64,000 bases of DNA from JANQOH01 sp965201155 (GTDB taxonomy: Bacteria; Pseudomonadota; Alphaproteobacteria; UBA7887): NCBI GenBank assembly GCA_965201155.1, contig OZ241752.1, positions 2,170,001 through 2,234,000 on the forward strand, read 5' to 3'. A program made the translations under genes and the position numbers. Every line of letters begins with the position of its first letter. The first letter of the stretch is position 1. Under the pieces are notes generated by a model. That model ran no database searches. It was not told where the DNA came from and worked only from the letters and a program-made list of their open reading frames with translations. Below, in pieces: positions 34,968-44,087 of this stretch.

Positions 34968-36227
34968 TCAGGTTTCCCCCGCCGGCGCGAAACAGGGTTC
35001 GACCAGCGGACGCCGCGGCCGAAACTCCGCCGTGAACGACGCAGTACAACCGCGCTCTACAGGTAAGTGGGGTAGCATCAGTGGACCGTCAAGGTTGCAC
35101 AGCACCGGCAATCCCGGCCGCAATTGCCGCGGAATACCCTCCCCGTGGCTGCCGCGCAGCCGCCCCCATGCCGCGTCGTCCAGACGGCGCAGGAAAAACG
35201 GCCCCGCAACTTCCGGTGCCCGGTGCAGAAGCACACCAAACCGGCCGTCCCATTGCACCGCCGCGCCGGCGGTTAGCTGCAAGTCGGGTATCGGAGCCGC
35301 TTCCCGTGTCACCGATAGCGTACCGGCGCCGGCCGCCACACGGCAGCCGCCCAGGGTCAGCACCTGCGGTTGTCCGCTCCGCAACGCCGCCAGCGCCCGC
35401 ATGAGCCTTGCTGTGCGCGGAAAATGAACTCTTCCGCCCAAGCAAGTGACGATCCGCGCCAGCGCATGGAGCGCCAGCTCGTCGGCAGCACCCGCAAGGG
35501 CGTCACGGTCGACGACAGCGCACCCGCGCGGATCAAGTTGCACTGCCTGGATGAGCAAATGTGTTGCCTGCCTGTCAAGCGTGGCGCGGGCCCGCCCCAG
35601 GCGCTGCGCGTCGGCTGCCAGCGCCTGCTCTGAACCCCCGCATTGCGCGAGTTCCTGCCGCGCTGCCGTTCGCGCATAGGCGGGGTCGCGGTTCGACGGG
35701 TCCTCCATCCAGTCATGTCCGTGGTGCGCCAGGGTGGCGCGCAAGCGCGCAGGCGCGACGGGCAATAGGGGCCGCAGCAAACGCAGCCCGCTATGCTCAC
35801 GTAACGCCGCCATGCCCGCGAGACCGCGCACTCCGCTGCCGGCAGCGCGGCGCAGCATCACCGTCTCTGCCTGGTCGCCGCGGTGGTGGCCCAGCAAGAG
35901 GTGCAGTATTCCCCGCTCGCAGCACGCATTCGCCAGCAGGTCGTACCGCAAGGCGCGGGCGGCTGCCTGCACACTCCGGCGCGGGCGCTCGCCGCGCCGG
36001 GGCAGGATATGCGCCGCTAGTCCGAATGCGGCGAGCCGCCGTGTTGCCGCCTCTGCTTCCGCCGCGGATTCCGGTCGCAGCCCGTGATCGACGACCAACC
36101 CTGTCGCATTGCCGCCGCGTGCGCGCGCCCAGCGTCCGGCCAGCCATGCCAGACAGAGGCTGTCGGCGCCGCCCGATACGGCGACAGCTATTTCCGGTTT
36201 CTGTTCAAACGGCGCAAACGGCGCCAT
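34968..36227 (-). CDS. tilS: tRNA(Ile)-lysidine synthase TilS
   Basis: This enzyme modifies C34 of tRNA-Ile(CAU) to lysidine. The 419-residue protein has the PP-loop AVAVSGGADSLCLAWLA, VDHGLRPESAAEA, LLLGHHRGDQAETVMLRRAAGSGVRGLAGM and LLPVAPARLRATL...WMEDPSNRD. I used ATG 36227. The sequence directly upstream (LEDGEFARLM) resembles the usual TilS N-terminus and a CTG at 36254 could be the true start, as in folP. It lies between cpoB and ftsH. Confidence 0.93.
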   Translation of the reverse strand: MAPFAPFEQKPEIAVAVSGGADSLCLAWLAGRWARARGGNATGLVVDHGLRPESAAEAEAATRRLAAFGLAAHILPRRGERPRRSVQAAARALRYDLLANACCERGILHLLLGHHRGDQAETVMLRRAAGSGVRGLAGMAALREHSGLRLLRPLLPVAPARLRATLAHHGHDWMEDPSNRDPAYARTAARQELAQCGGSEQALAADAQRLGRARATLDRQATHLLIQAVQLDPRGCAVVDRDALAGAADELALHALARIVTCLGGRVHFPRTARLMRALAALRSGQPQVLTLGGCRVAAGAGTLSVTREAAPIPDLQLTAGAAVQWDGRFGVLLHRAPEVAGPFFLRRLDDAAWGRLRGSHGEGIPRQLRPGLPVLCNLDGPLMLPHLPVERGCTASFTAEFRPRRPLVEPCFAPAGET

Positions 36228-36288
36228 GAGACGGGCAAATTCCCCGTCCTCCAGCGGTGCCGCCTCGGAAACGCTCGTACCCGAACTC

Positions 36289-37248
36289 TCAGGAACAGCC
36301 AGCGCGCTGGCTTTCCCGGGCCAGGCGGTCGAGAATGACCCGCCGCGCCTCAGGGTGGTCGTCACGCAGCTTGTTGAATGTGACGCACGCATTGTCCTTC
36401 TCTCCCATGGCGGTGAAGGACATGCCGAGCTTGAGAAGATTGTCGGGGGCCTTGTTGCCGTTCGGAAACGCCTTGTAGCTGCGGGCAAACGCGATCGCCG
36501 CGCTGCGGTAGTCCTGACGCGAATAATGCGTCTCCCCCAGCCAGTAATAGGCGTTGCCCGTCAGTTCGTGGTCGGGATAGCTGTCAATGAATCTCTGAAG
36601 CGCCTGTTCCGCGCCGGCATAGTCCGCCCGGCCCAGCATGGCGTAGGCCCCCTCATAGACTGCTTCCGGCGTCTGCACTGCCTCCGCGTCGCTCTCAAGG
36701 GCGGCCGCCGGGACCGTGGCCAGCGTGCCTGCACCCGCCGGCGGGATCAATGTAACCGGGGCTGCATCAGGGAGCGCAGCAGCCGCTGCGTCGGTCGGGC
36801 CGGTGTCCGGCGGCGCTGCCATTGCCGCTTCCGCACCGGCGGTGACCTCTGCCCCGACAAGCGGCGCTGCGCCTTCCAGCGCCGCCACACGAAGCGTCAG
36901 ATCGCTGAGTGAGAGGGACATTTGCTGGTCAAACTGGCGCAACCGGTATTCGGCTCTCTCTATCCGGTCTGTCAGTTGCCGCAACAGCAACTCGAAATCA
37001 TCAAGCCGGGTGGCGTGCCTCATTGCCGACACCGGGTCGCCGGGACCGACCGCGGCCGGCGACCCGGGGTCCAGACGGCGCTGCAACACGTCGAGCTGGC
37101 GTTCCAGCCGGTCAAGACGGTCCAGCAGCGCGTTGAAACTCAGTTCGTCCTGCCCCCACGCAGGCCACGCCACGGCGAAAAACGCGGCGATGACCGCGCC
37201 TGCCAGCCCCTTGCGCGTACGGGCGGCAATGATGCGGATTGCCGCCAT
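36289..37248 (-). CDS. cpoB: Cell division coordinator CpoB (YbgF), Tol-Pal system
   Basis: This periplasmic protein links Tol-Pal constriction to peptidoglycan synthesis. The 319-residue protein has a signal peptide (AGAVIAAFFAVAWPAWG). A coiled-coil trimerisation region at about 35-130 contains LLDRLDRLERQLDVLQRRLD. A Pro/Ala-rich linker follows, then C-terminal TPR repeats (YEGAYAMLGRADYAGAEQALQRFIDSYPDHELTGNAYYWLGETHYSRQDYRSAAIAFARSYKAFP). It lies 43 bases after pal. Confidence 0.94.
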   Translation of the reverse strand: MAAIRIIAARTRKGLAGAVIAAFFAVAWPAWGQDELSFNALLDRLDRLERQLDVLQRRLDPGSPAAVGPGDPVSAMRHATRLDDFELLLRQLTDRIERAEYRLRQFDQQMSLSLSDLTLRVAALEGAAPLVGAEVTAGAEAAMAAPPDTGPTDAAAAALPDAAPVTLIPPAGAGTLATVPAAALESDAEAVQTPEAVYEGAYAMLGRADYAGAEQALQRFIDSYPDHELTGNAYYWLGETHYSRQDYRSAAIAFARSYKAFPNGNKAPDNLLKLGMSFTAMGEKDNACVTFNKLRDDHPEARRVILDRLARESQRAGCS

Positions 37249-37291
37249 GCGCCCCTGCTCCCTGCGCCCTCTTGTCGTGCCGCAGGCCGGA

Positions 37292-37810
37292 CTAGTTCAG
37301 CGTCGTGATCGCCACCCGGTTCTGCGCCCACGCCGCTTTGGTATGGCCGAGCACGATGGGGCGTTCCTTGCCATAGGAGATCGTCGTGATGCGCGCATTA
37401 TCGACACCCGCCGCAACCAGCCAGTTCCTTGCCGCCAGCGCCCGGCGCTCACCCAGCGCGAGGTTGTACTCGCGGGTGCCGCGTTCGTCGCAATGACCGG
37501 AAATGGTGATGGTCAGGTTGGAATAGGCGCGCAGTAGATCCGCTTGACGCTGCAGGGTCGCTTCGCCGTCGGGGCGTATATTGTGACGGTCAAAGTCGAA
37601 AAACACGCGGTCGCCCACATCGATCAGTTCTTCCTGAGGTGTGCGCGCCGCCGGTGACGCCACGGGTTCAAGCGCCGCCGTTTCTTGCACCACCGGCGTT
37701 GGGTTGCTGTCGGCTCCACTACCGGAAACCGCGCCGGTATCTTCAGGAACGGTCTCGCAGGCCGCGACCAGAAAAGCCGTGCCGGCCAAGGCGATAAGTT
37801 TCTTTCGCAT
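37292..37810 (-). CDS. pal: Peptidoglycan-associated lipoprotein Pal
   Basis: This outer-membrane lipoprotein anchors the Tol complex to peptidoglycan. The 172-residue protein has the lipobox AFLVAAC, a short linker, and an OmpA-like domain with VFFDFDRHNIRPDGEATLQRQADLL, ITISGHCDERGTREYNLALGERRALAARNWL and ITTISYGKERP. ATG 37810 follows AGAGGGG. A good promoter lies about 160 bases upstream in the tolB-pal gap, so pal can be transcribed apart from tolB. Confidence 0.96.
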   Translation of the reverse strand: MRKKLIALAGTAFLVAACETVPEDTGAVSGSGADSNPTPVVQETAALEPVASPAARTPQEELIDVGDRVFFDFDRHNIRPDGEATLQRQADLLRAYSNLTITISGHCDERGTREYNLALGERRALAARNWLVAAGVDNARITTISYGKERPIVLGHTKAAWAQNRVAITTLN

Positions 37811-37966
37811 CCCCTCTGTTTCCTCTGTATTACGCGTGGATGGGCCAGAAGCTGTACCTGCGCTTGGGCCGCAGGCGTCGTTTACGACAGAACGGCGAAA
37901 CTCGCCGGGAGGTACTTGTCCATATCGTCCAGCACTGCCCGGTACCATACACGCCGCCCAGCGTGT

Positions 37967-37995
37967 ATTCTATTACATTCGAAAAACCTTGGCAA
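37967..37995 (-). promoter_or_regulatory. Sigma-70 promoter upstream of pal
   Basis: On the minus strand TTGCCA (37995-37990) is followed by exactly 17 bases and TAGAAT (37972-37967). Each box matches consensus at five of six positions. It sits in the 321-base gap between tolB (ends 38132) and pal (starts 37810) and reads toward pal. The remainder of the gap holds no recognisable gene, and the leader would be about 150 bases. Confidence 0.6.
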
Positions 37996-38131
37996 CACAA
38001 ACCTGTAAATTTTGCTGACCATGCCCGAACATTCACATGGCGTCATTATCCATTGTCTTCTGACCCGCAAAAACAAGTATCATCCTTTGGTAATGCCACA
38101 GTTTTAGTACGCCAACCGCCCCATGACGCGC

Positions 38132-39496
38132 TCAATCCCGTGGGATAAGCGGTGACCAGGCCGGATCGGAAGCATCCGTCGCAGTCGGGATTTCGCGCTC
38201 ATTGCGGCCCGTGACGTCAATCGAATAGAGCCGAACGCGGTCGTTCCGGCCATGTTCGCCGCGCGGAATGTTGCGGTAGTACATCAGCACCCGCCCGTTC
38301 GGCGCCCAAGTGGGCCCTTCCACCAGATACCCGCTCGCCAGCAAACGCTCGTCGCTGCCGTCGGTCCGCATCACGCCGATATGAAAATATCCCTCATGGG
38401 ATTTGGTAAACGCAATCCAGTCGCCGCGCGGCGACCACACAGGCGTCGCGTAACGACCCTCGCCGAAGCTGATACGCTGCGCCTCGCCGCCCCCGGCGCG
38501 CATTACATAAATCTGCTGGCCGCCCGAACGGTCCGACTCGAAGGCAATCCACTCACCGTCCGGAGAGTAGCACGGTGCCGTGTCGATCGCCGGATTATTT
38601 GTCAACTGAACCTTGGCCCGGGTCCGCAAATCCAGCTCGAAAATATCCGAATTGCCCTCGAGCGAAACCGACATGGCCATTTTGTTGCCGTCGGGCGAAA
38701 ACCGCGGCGCGATCGACATGCTGCCCGAAAAATCGCCCAGGATCTCCTCGCGGCCGGTGGCAATATTGCGCAAGTACACGCGCGGCTGCCCGTCAACATA
38801 GGAGAGATAGGCGATTTCCTGCACTGTCGGCGAAAATCGCGGCGTCAACACCAGATGCCGCCCGTCGGTCAGAAACCGCGCGTTGGCGCCGTCCTGATCC
38901 ATCACCGCAAGACGCTTGACACGAATATCCGGCGGCCCTGACTCGGCAATATAGACAATGTGCGTATCGAAATATCCGTCCTCGCCGGTGATGCGGCGGT
39001 AAATCTCGTCGGCAATCAAATGTGCGACACGGCGCCATTTGTCGGTCGGCGCACGCAATCGAAATCCGACCATATGCCGCTCCGACAGCACATCCCACAA
39101 ACGAAACTCGATAACCAGATTGGCGTCTTCCTCCACATCAATGCGCCCGGTCACCAGGGCTTGTGAATTGATTTGCCGCCAGTCGCCGAAGCGCGGCCGC
39201 GGTTGCGCCTGCAACTGCGCTGGCGTCTGCAGGAACAACGCCGGGTTTAACAGCCGAAACAGGCCGGAACTGTCAAGGTCGTTGGAGATCACCGCGGCGA
39301 TGTTCAGACCCAGCGACGCCGCCCCGGGGGAACTCCCGTGAAAGCCCGATATGGCAATCGGCAACGGCTCGACATGCCCGCTCGTGATATCGATCTCAAG
39401 CTGCGCCCGCGCCGCCGGGGCGGCAATGACCGCAGACAGCATCAATGACGCGAGCAGGTGCGGCCACAACGGGACGAAACCGGTATTCACCTTCAT
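38132..39496 (-). CDS. tolB: Tol-Pal system beta-propeller protein TolB
   Basis: This periplasmic protein binds Pal and TolA. The 454-residue protein has a signal peptide (HLLASLMLSAVIAAPAARAQ), the N-terminal TolB domain (LEIDITSGHVEPLPIAISGF, VITGRIDVEEDANLVIEFRLWD-like region) and six-bladed propeller repeats with motifs such as SPDGNKMAMSVSLEGNSDIFELDL and SPDGEWIAFESDRSGGQQIYVM. ATG 39496 shares its A with the tolA stop (TGATG); GTG 39499 is an alternative. Confidence 0.97.
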   Translation of the reverse strand: MKVNTGFVPLWPHLLASLMLSAVIAAPAARAQLEIDITSGHVEPLPIAISGFHGSSPGAASLGLNIAAVISNDLDSSGLFRLLNPALFLQTPAQLQAQPRPRFGDWRQINSQALVTGRIDVEEDANLVIEFRLWDVLSERHMVGFRLRAPTDKWRRVAHLIADEIYRRITGEDGYFDTHIVYIAESGPPDIRVKRLAVMDQDGANARFLTDGRHLVLTPRFSPTVQEIAYLSYVDGQPRVYLRNIATGREEILGDFSGSMSIAPRFSPDGNKMAMSVSLEGNSDIFELDLRTRAKVQLTNNPAIDTAPCYSPDGEWIAFESDRSGGQQIYVMRAGGGEAQRISFGEGRYATPVWSPRGDWIAFTKSHEGYFHIGVMRTDGSDERLLASGYLVEGPTWAPNGRVLMYYRNIPRGEHGRNDRVRLYSIDVTGRNEREIPTATDASDPAWSPLIPRD

Positions 39497-40308
39497 CACC
39501 TGAACATGTCCCTTGGATTGAAGCGGATATTGATATCACGCCATTTCTGATACGAATCCGAGGATAAACCGCGAATGCGGCCCGTCAGCTGCACCGCGCG
39601 AACCGCACTTTCCGCCATCGTGCGGAAAAACGAATCCCGTCTCATCCGCGCCCGCTCCACCACCTCCACATGGTACACAGTGCCGTCCGGCGCCAGTTGC
39701 AGATGCAGCGTCACAGTCATTTCATGTGCATCCTCGGCGCCCGCAGGCACGGACCAATTGCGCTGGATTTGCGATCGAATGGCGTCGATCTCCGCCATGC
39801 TCAGCCGCGCATCAAGGCGGAATGGTGTATCCGCCCGCGCCAGCAGCCGCTCCAGCGGGTCCGCGGCGGGCGGCGAGGGATCGGCCGCGGGAGGCGGCGC
39901 ATTTTCTGCCAATTGCTCCAGCGCCTGCTCGAAATCCAGTGGATCAGGCGCCGGCGGCGTCTCCTCCGCCAGCGCACGCGGTGCCGCTCGCGGGGGCGGT
40001 GGCTTGCGCTTCGGGCGCGCCGTCTGGTCAAGCAACCGCGTCGGAACCGGAACCACTGCCGCCTCCCGCGCCGGCGCTGGCGGCTTGTTGGACGGACGAG
40101 GCGAGTCAGGCACCGCCGCCGGTTCCGGCGGCGGCGTTTCCGCGACCGGTTCGGGCGGCAAATTCCGCTCCGGCGCGACCGGAACCATCGCCACCGTCAC
40201 CACTGTCGGCGCAAGAGGCGGGTCCTCGAACAGACTCGGCACCCCGAACCACGCCAGCAACAGCGCCGCCGCATGCAGGACGGTCGACTTGACGAGCGCA
40301 CCCGTCAC
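39496..40308 (-). CDS. tolA: TolA-like envelope spanning protein
   Basis: TolA spans the periplasm from TolQR to TolB/Pal. This 270-residue version has one N-terminal membrane helix (VLHAAALLLAWFGVPSLF), a Pro-rich region at about 45-150 instead of the long Ala/Lys helix of E. coli TolA, and a C-terminal TonB/TolA-type domain (AEIDAIRSQIQRNWSVPAGAED..MTVTLHLQLAPDGTVYHVEVVER). It begins with GTG 40308 overlapping the tolR stop (GTGA). Confidence 0.9.
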   Translation of the reverse strand: MTGALVKSTVLHAAALLLAWFGVPSLFEDPPLAPTVVTVAMVPVAPERNLPPEPVAETPPPEPAAVPDSPRPSNKPPAPAREAAVVPVPTRLLDQTARPKRKPPPPRAAPRALAEETPPAPDPLDFEQALEQLAENAPPPAADPSPPAADPLERLLARADTPFRLDARLSMAEIDAIRSQIQRNWSVPAGAEDAHEMTVTLHLQLAPDGTVYHVEVVERARMRRDSFFRTMAESAVRAVQLTGRIRGLSSDSYQKWRDINIRFNPRDMFR

Positions 40309-40781
40309 GGACTGTCCTCCAGCGGCGGCAGTGCGTCAGGCAAGGTGCCTGACATGAGTTCGGACAGGGTTTCCGTCACCAACCCCACTTCGGTGAAACC
40401 ACCGGCGTTTATCGCCCCCATCACCGCCATCACGCGCCCGTAATCGATCGCCTTGTCGCCGCGCACGAAAATCCGCATGTCGTCGCGCCGTGTGGCAAGC
40501 GCCCGCAAACGCGGCGCCAGTTCGTCGAACCCGACCGCGAGTTCCTGGATATACAGCGCTCCGTCCGCCGCGATGGTGACTGTCAGGGGTTCGTCCTCGC
40601 CCGGCAGGCTGTCCGCCGCGCTTTCCGGCAAATCCACTTCCACGCCCACCGTCAGCAGCGGCGCCGTAACCATGAACACCACCAGCAGCACCAGCATGAC
40701 ATCGACAAACGGCGTCACGTTGATCTCCGCCATGGGCCTGTAGCGCATACCCTGCCCCCGGACCGGCGTGTTCGCCGCCAT
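40305..40781 (-). CDS. tolR: TolR/ExbD family protein
   Basis: This inner-membrane partner of TolQ forms the proton-driven motor. The 158-residue protein has INVTPFVDVMLVLLVVFMVTAPLLTVGVEVDLP with the functional Asp in the single helix, and the periplasmic ExbD domain (VRGDKAIDYGRVMAVMGAINAGGFTEVGLVTE). The ATG at 40781 shares its A with the tolQ stop (TGATG). An Arg-rich N-terminal tail of about 20 residues is cytoplasmic. Confidence 0.96.
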   Translation of the reverse strand: MAANTPVRGQGMRYRPMAEINVTPFVDVMLVLLVVFMVTAPLLTVGVEVDLPESAADSLPGEDEPLTVTIAADGALYIQELAVGFDELAPRLRALATRRDDMRIFVRGDKAIDYGRVMAVMGAINAGGFTEVGLVTETLSELMSGTLPDALPPLEDSP

Positions 40782-41491
40782 CAGCCGACCCGCTCACCTG
40801 TCCGGCGCGGCATCTCCGCGATCTGGCGCGACAGGATGGTGCTGAATTCAGCGGCAAACGACTCCAGATTCCCTGCATAGCGGTTGAGGTCATGGGAAAT
40901 CCGGTTATAGGCGATCACGGCCGGAATCGCGGCAACCAGCCCGAGCGCGGTGGCGAGCAGCGCCTCCGCAATACCCGGTGCGACCACCGCAAGTGAAGTA
41001 TTCCGGGTTGCGGCAATGGACTGGAAGCTGTTCATGATGCCCCATACCGTGCCGAACAGGCCGACGAATGGTGCTGTCGAACCCACCGTCGCCAAAAAAC
41101 CGAGGCGCCGCTCCAAGTCTTCCATGGCGCGCTGCGTGGCAACTGCCATGACGCGGTCAATCCGCGCTTCCAGACTGACGTGCTGCCGTGCCTCGTGAAA
41201 CGCTGCATTGCGCTCGGCCAGGGCCCATTCGCGCATCGCGACCGCAAACACCGCCGCCATGGGGTGGTCCGGTGCATCGCCGACCCGGCCATACAGGTCC
41301 TTCAGCGATTCCCCTGACCAGAACGCCTCCTCGAACGCCGCCGCCTTCGCGCGCAACCCGCGAAACTCGCGCATCTTGTGAAAGATGATGGCCCAGCTCC
41401 ATGCCGACGCCAGCAGCAGGATCAGCATCACCAGCTTGACGACGGGATCAGCCTGCGCGATCAGGCCCCAGATCGAAAGATCGGTTTCCAT
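40781..41491 (-). CDS. tolQ: TolQ proton channel subunit
   Basis: This MotA/TolQ/ExbB family protein has 236 residues and three membrane helices: VVKLVMLILLLASAWSWAIIF, LATVGSTAPFVGLFGTVWGIM and IAEALLATALGLVAAIPAVIAYN. The GSTAPFVGLFGTVWGIMNSF and PGIAEALLATALGL motifs line the proton path. ATG 41491 overlaps the ybgC stop as TGATG; GTG 41494 is possible. It heads tolQRAB. Confidence 0.97.
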   Translation of the reverse strand: METDLSIWGLIAQADPVVKLVMLILLLASAWSWAIIFHKMREFRGLRAKAAAFEEAFWSGESLKDLYGRVGDAPDHPMAAVFAVAMREWALAERNAAFHEARQHVSLEARIDRVMAVATQRAMEDLERRLGFLATVGSTAPFVGLFGTVWGIMNSFQSIAATRNTSLAVVAPGIAEALLATALGLVAAIPAVIAYNRISHDLNRYAGNLESFAAEFSTILSRQIAEMPRRTGERVG

Positions 41492-41940
41492 CACCGTGTC
41501 AAATCCTCACGCTCATGGGCCCGCGCCGCGGCGCGGGCAGCCGCCGGCCAGCGCGCGGGCCTGCCGTCCGCCCGCACGCAGACCACCCGCACCTCCAGCC
41601 GCGCCAGCACGGCGCCGCCGCGGCACACCCTTTGCTCAAGCCGGACCTGCGCACCGCCGATGCGCGTAACCCGTGTATGCACCTCCAGCGCATCATCCAT
41701 GCGCGCCGGAGCCAGATAGTCGATGAAGCAATCACGTACCATGAACGCCAGCCCGCGCTCCGCGGCCAGCCGGCGCTGGTCGATGCCATGCCGGCGCAGC
41801 ATCTCGGTGCGCGCGCGCTCGGCAAATTTGAGATACGCGGCGTGATACACGGCGCCGCTCGCGTCTGTATCCTCGTGATACACCCGCACCGGCCAGACAT
41901 GGGCCGTACCCGGCGTTTCCCCCGCCATGTCATGGGACAT
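41491..41940 (-). CDS. ybgC: Tol-Pal associated acyl-CoA thioesterase YbgC
   Basis: This hotdog-fold thioesterase is the standard first gene of tol-pal loci. The 149-residue protein has VRVYHEDTDASGAVYHAAYLKFAERARTEMLRRHGID with the catalytic Asp, and RMDDALEVHTRVTRIGGAQVRLEQRV. ATG 41940 overlaps the ruvB 3' end by 11 bases; ATG 41928, just after it, is an alternative. The C-terminal 15 residues are Ala/Arg-rich. Confidence 0.93.
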   Translation of the reverse strand: MSHDMAGETPGTAHVWPVRVYHEDTDASGAVYHAAYLKFAERARTEMLRRHGIDQRRLAAERGLAFMVRDCFIDYLAPARMDDALEVHTRVTRIGGAQVRLEQRVCRGGAVLARLEVRVVCVRADGRPARWPAAARAAARAHEREDLTR

Positions 41941-42985
41941 GCGGCGCCTCCGCGCCCGGCAGGGGGAGTTGGCGGTTCCGCTCGGGCAGCGGCCACGAAA
42001 GATGCGCGAATGCAGCCTCCGTGAGAACCCGTCCGCGCGGCGTGCGCTGAAGAAACCCCTGCTGCAGCAAATAGGGCTCGACCACATCTTCCAGCGTGTC
42101 GCGCTCCTCCGACAACGCCGCCGACACCGTCTCGATCCCCACCGGCCCGCCGCCATAATGTTTCGCGATGCATTGCAGATAACGCCGGTCCATCGAGTCG
42201 AGGCCACGGGCGTCCACTTCCAGCCGCCGCAGCGCCGCGTCGGCGGCTTTTGCGTCGACATGTCCGGGGCCGGAAAGCATGGCGAAATCACGCACCCGCC
42301 GCAGCAGACGCCCGGCGACTCGCGGCGTGCCGCGCGACCGTCGCGCGATCTCGCGCGCCCCGTCCTCCGTCAGCGCGGTATTCAGCACCCGCGCGGCGCG
42401 GCGCACCACCTGTTCCAGCTCTTCCGGTTCGTAGAACCGCAATCGCAGCGGAATGCCGAACCGGTCGCGCAGCGGCGTGCCCACAAGGCCCGAGCGCGTG
42501 GTCGCCGCAACCAGCGTGAACGGTGCCAGATCAATGCGCACAGAGCGTGCGCCGGGTCCCTCGCCGATAATCAGGTCGAGCTGGAAATCCTCCATCGCCG
42601 GATAGAGAATTTCCTCCACCTGCGGGTTGAGACGGTGGATTTCGTCGATAAACAGAACGTCGCGGGGTTCGAGATTGGTCAGCAGCGCCGCGAGATCGCC
42701 CGGACGCGCGATCACCGGCCCCGATGTGCCGCGAAATCCGACGCCGAGTTCATGGGCAACGATTTGCGCCAGCGTCGTCTTGCCAAGCCCCGGCGGGCCG
42801 TGAAACAGGACATGGTCCAGCGGCTCCGCCCTTTGCCGCGCCGCGCCGATGAACACCGCCAGATTGTCAACCACCGGACGCTGGCCGATAAATGCCGCGA
42901 GGCTTTGCGGGCGCAGCGTGATATCCGCATCCCCGTCTGCCGGATGCGCGTCGACCAGTCGCGCCGCCTGACCTGCCCCGTTCAC
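41930..42985 (-). CDS. ruvB: Holliday junction branch migration helicase RuvB
   Basis: This AAA+ motor drives branch migration with RuvA. The 351-residue protein has LRPQSLAAFIGQRPVVDNL, Walker A GPPGLGKTTLAQI, Walker B DVLFIDEIHRLNP, VAATTRSGLVGTPLRDRFG and a winged-helix C-terminal domain (LDSMDRRYLQCIAKHYGGGPVGIETVSAAL). It starts at GTG 42985 overlapping the ruvA stop (GTGA). Confidence 0.97.
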   Translation of the reverse strand: MNGAGQAARLVDAHPADGDADITLRPQSLAAFIGQRPVVDNLAVFIGAARQRAEPLDHVLFHGPPGLGKTTLAQIVAHELGVGFRGTSGPVIARPGDLAALLTNLEPRDVLFIDEIHRLNPQVEEILYPAMEDFQLDLIIGEGPGARSVRIDLAPFTLVAATTRSGLVGTPLRDRFGIPLRLRFYEPEELEQVVRRAARVLNTALTEDGAREIARRSRGTPRVAGRLLRRVRDFAMLSGPGHVDAKAADAALRRLEVDARGLDSMDRRYLQCIAKHYGGGPVGIETVSAALSEERDTLEDVVEPYLLQQGFLQRTPRGRVLTEAAFAHLSWPLPERNRQLPLPGAEAPHVP

Positions 42986-43584
42986 GGCGCTGACAACGCC
43001 TTCAGACCGTTGCGGATCAGGCTCGCCAGATCGCCGGCGCCGGCGCCGGCGACGGCTGCATGAGCCTCGCTCCGCCCATAGCCCAGGTTGATCAGTGCCG
43101 ACACCGCCTCGGCCGCCACGCTGTCGCCGTCATGGGCGCTGCCGCCGTTCGCGGGTCGGGGCAGGGGAGTGACCTGCGCCATACTCCCCGCATGGTCCTT
43201 CAACTCGCCGACAATGCGTCCCGCGACCTTGGGGCCGATGCCGGAAACCCGGCGCAGCGGAGCGCCGTCCTGAGCCGCGATCGCCGTGGCGAGATCGTGC
43301 GGCGCCAGCGCCGACAGGATGCCGAGGGCCATGCGCGCGCCTACGCCCTGCACTTTGATCAACAGCCGGAACCACGCCCGCTCGGTGGCGTCGGCAAAGC
43401 CGTACAGATGGATCGCATCCTCGCGCATATGGGTTTCGATCAGCAATTCTGTCGGCTCGCCGGGCGCCGGCAAGGCCTCCAGCGTGCGTGTCGAGCACTG
43501 GACGCGATAACCTATCCCGCCGACATCGATAACCGCGCTGTCGGCCTCGCCGGCCCGCCGCCGCCCGCTGAGGCTCGCGATCAC
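42982..43584 (-). CDS. ruvA: Holliday junction DNA helicase subunit RuvA
   Basis: This protein recognises four-way junctions. The 200-residue protein has the OB domain (MIASLSGRRRAGEADSAVIDVGGIGYRV), the two HhH motifs (LLIKVQGVGARMALGIL and RVSGIGPKVAGRIVGELK), and a C-terminal UBA-like domain (AVSALINLGYGRSEAHAAV) that contacts RuvB. The start is GTG 43584 overlapping the ruvC TGA. Confidence 0.96.
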   Translation of the reverse strand: MIASLSGRRRAGEADSAVIDVGGIGYRVQCSTRTLEALPAPGEPTELLIETHMREDAIHLYGFADATERAWFRLLIKVQGVGARMALGILSALAPHDLATAIAAQDGAPLRRVSGIGPKVAGRIVGELKDHAGSMAQVTPLPRPANGGSAHDGDSVAAEAVSALINLGYGRSEAHAAVAGAGAGDLASLIRNGLKALSAP

Positions 43585-44084
43585 GGAGTGTTCTCCGCCG
43601 CTGCAACGCGCCGGGCCGTGCCGCAATGATGTGCGTGGCAGATGGCCACGGCCAGCGCATCGGCGGCATCGGCGCTGTCCGGGCGGCATCCCGGAAGAAG
43701 GTGCTGCACCATGAGCCCGATCTGCGCCTTGTTTGCCCGGCTGACGCCGACAACCGCCTTCTTGACCGTGCGGTTGTGATATTCGACCACCGACAGACCG
43801 GCGCGCGCCGGCGCCAGCAAGGCGACGCCTCGCGCCAGACCGAGCTTCAACGCCGATGCCGGATTGCGGTTTACGAATGTCTCTTCCACAGCGGCGGTAT
43901 GCGGACGCCACGTGTCGATTGCGCGCATGATCCCGTCGAACAGCACATGAAGACGACTGGCAATACCGGTGCCCGCATCGCTCCGCACGGTGCCGCACGC
44001 CACGAAGGCGAGCCGCGTGCCGTCGCTGTCGACCATGCCCCATCCGGTGCGAACGAGTCCCGGATCAAGGCCCAGAAGCCGCAC
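43581..44084 (-). CDS. ruvC: Crossover junction endonuclease RuvC
   Basis: This enzyme resolves Holliday junctions. The 167-residue RNase H-fold protein has the four acidic sites in RLLGLDPGLVRTGWG, AVEETFVNRNPASALKLG and DSADAADALAVAICHAHH. It starts with GTG at 44084, four bases after yebC. The order yebC-ruvCAB is common in proteobacteria. Confidence 0.96.
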   Translation of the reverse strand: MRLLGLDPGLVRTGWGMVDSDGTRLAFVACGTVRSDAGTGIASRLHVLFDGIMRAIDTWRPHTAAVEETFVNRNPASALKLGLARGVALLAPARAGLSVVEYHNRTVKKAVVGVSRANKAQIGLMVQHLLPGCRPDSADAADALAVAICHAHHCGTARRVAAAENTP

Positions 44085-44087
44085 GTT

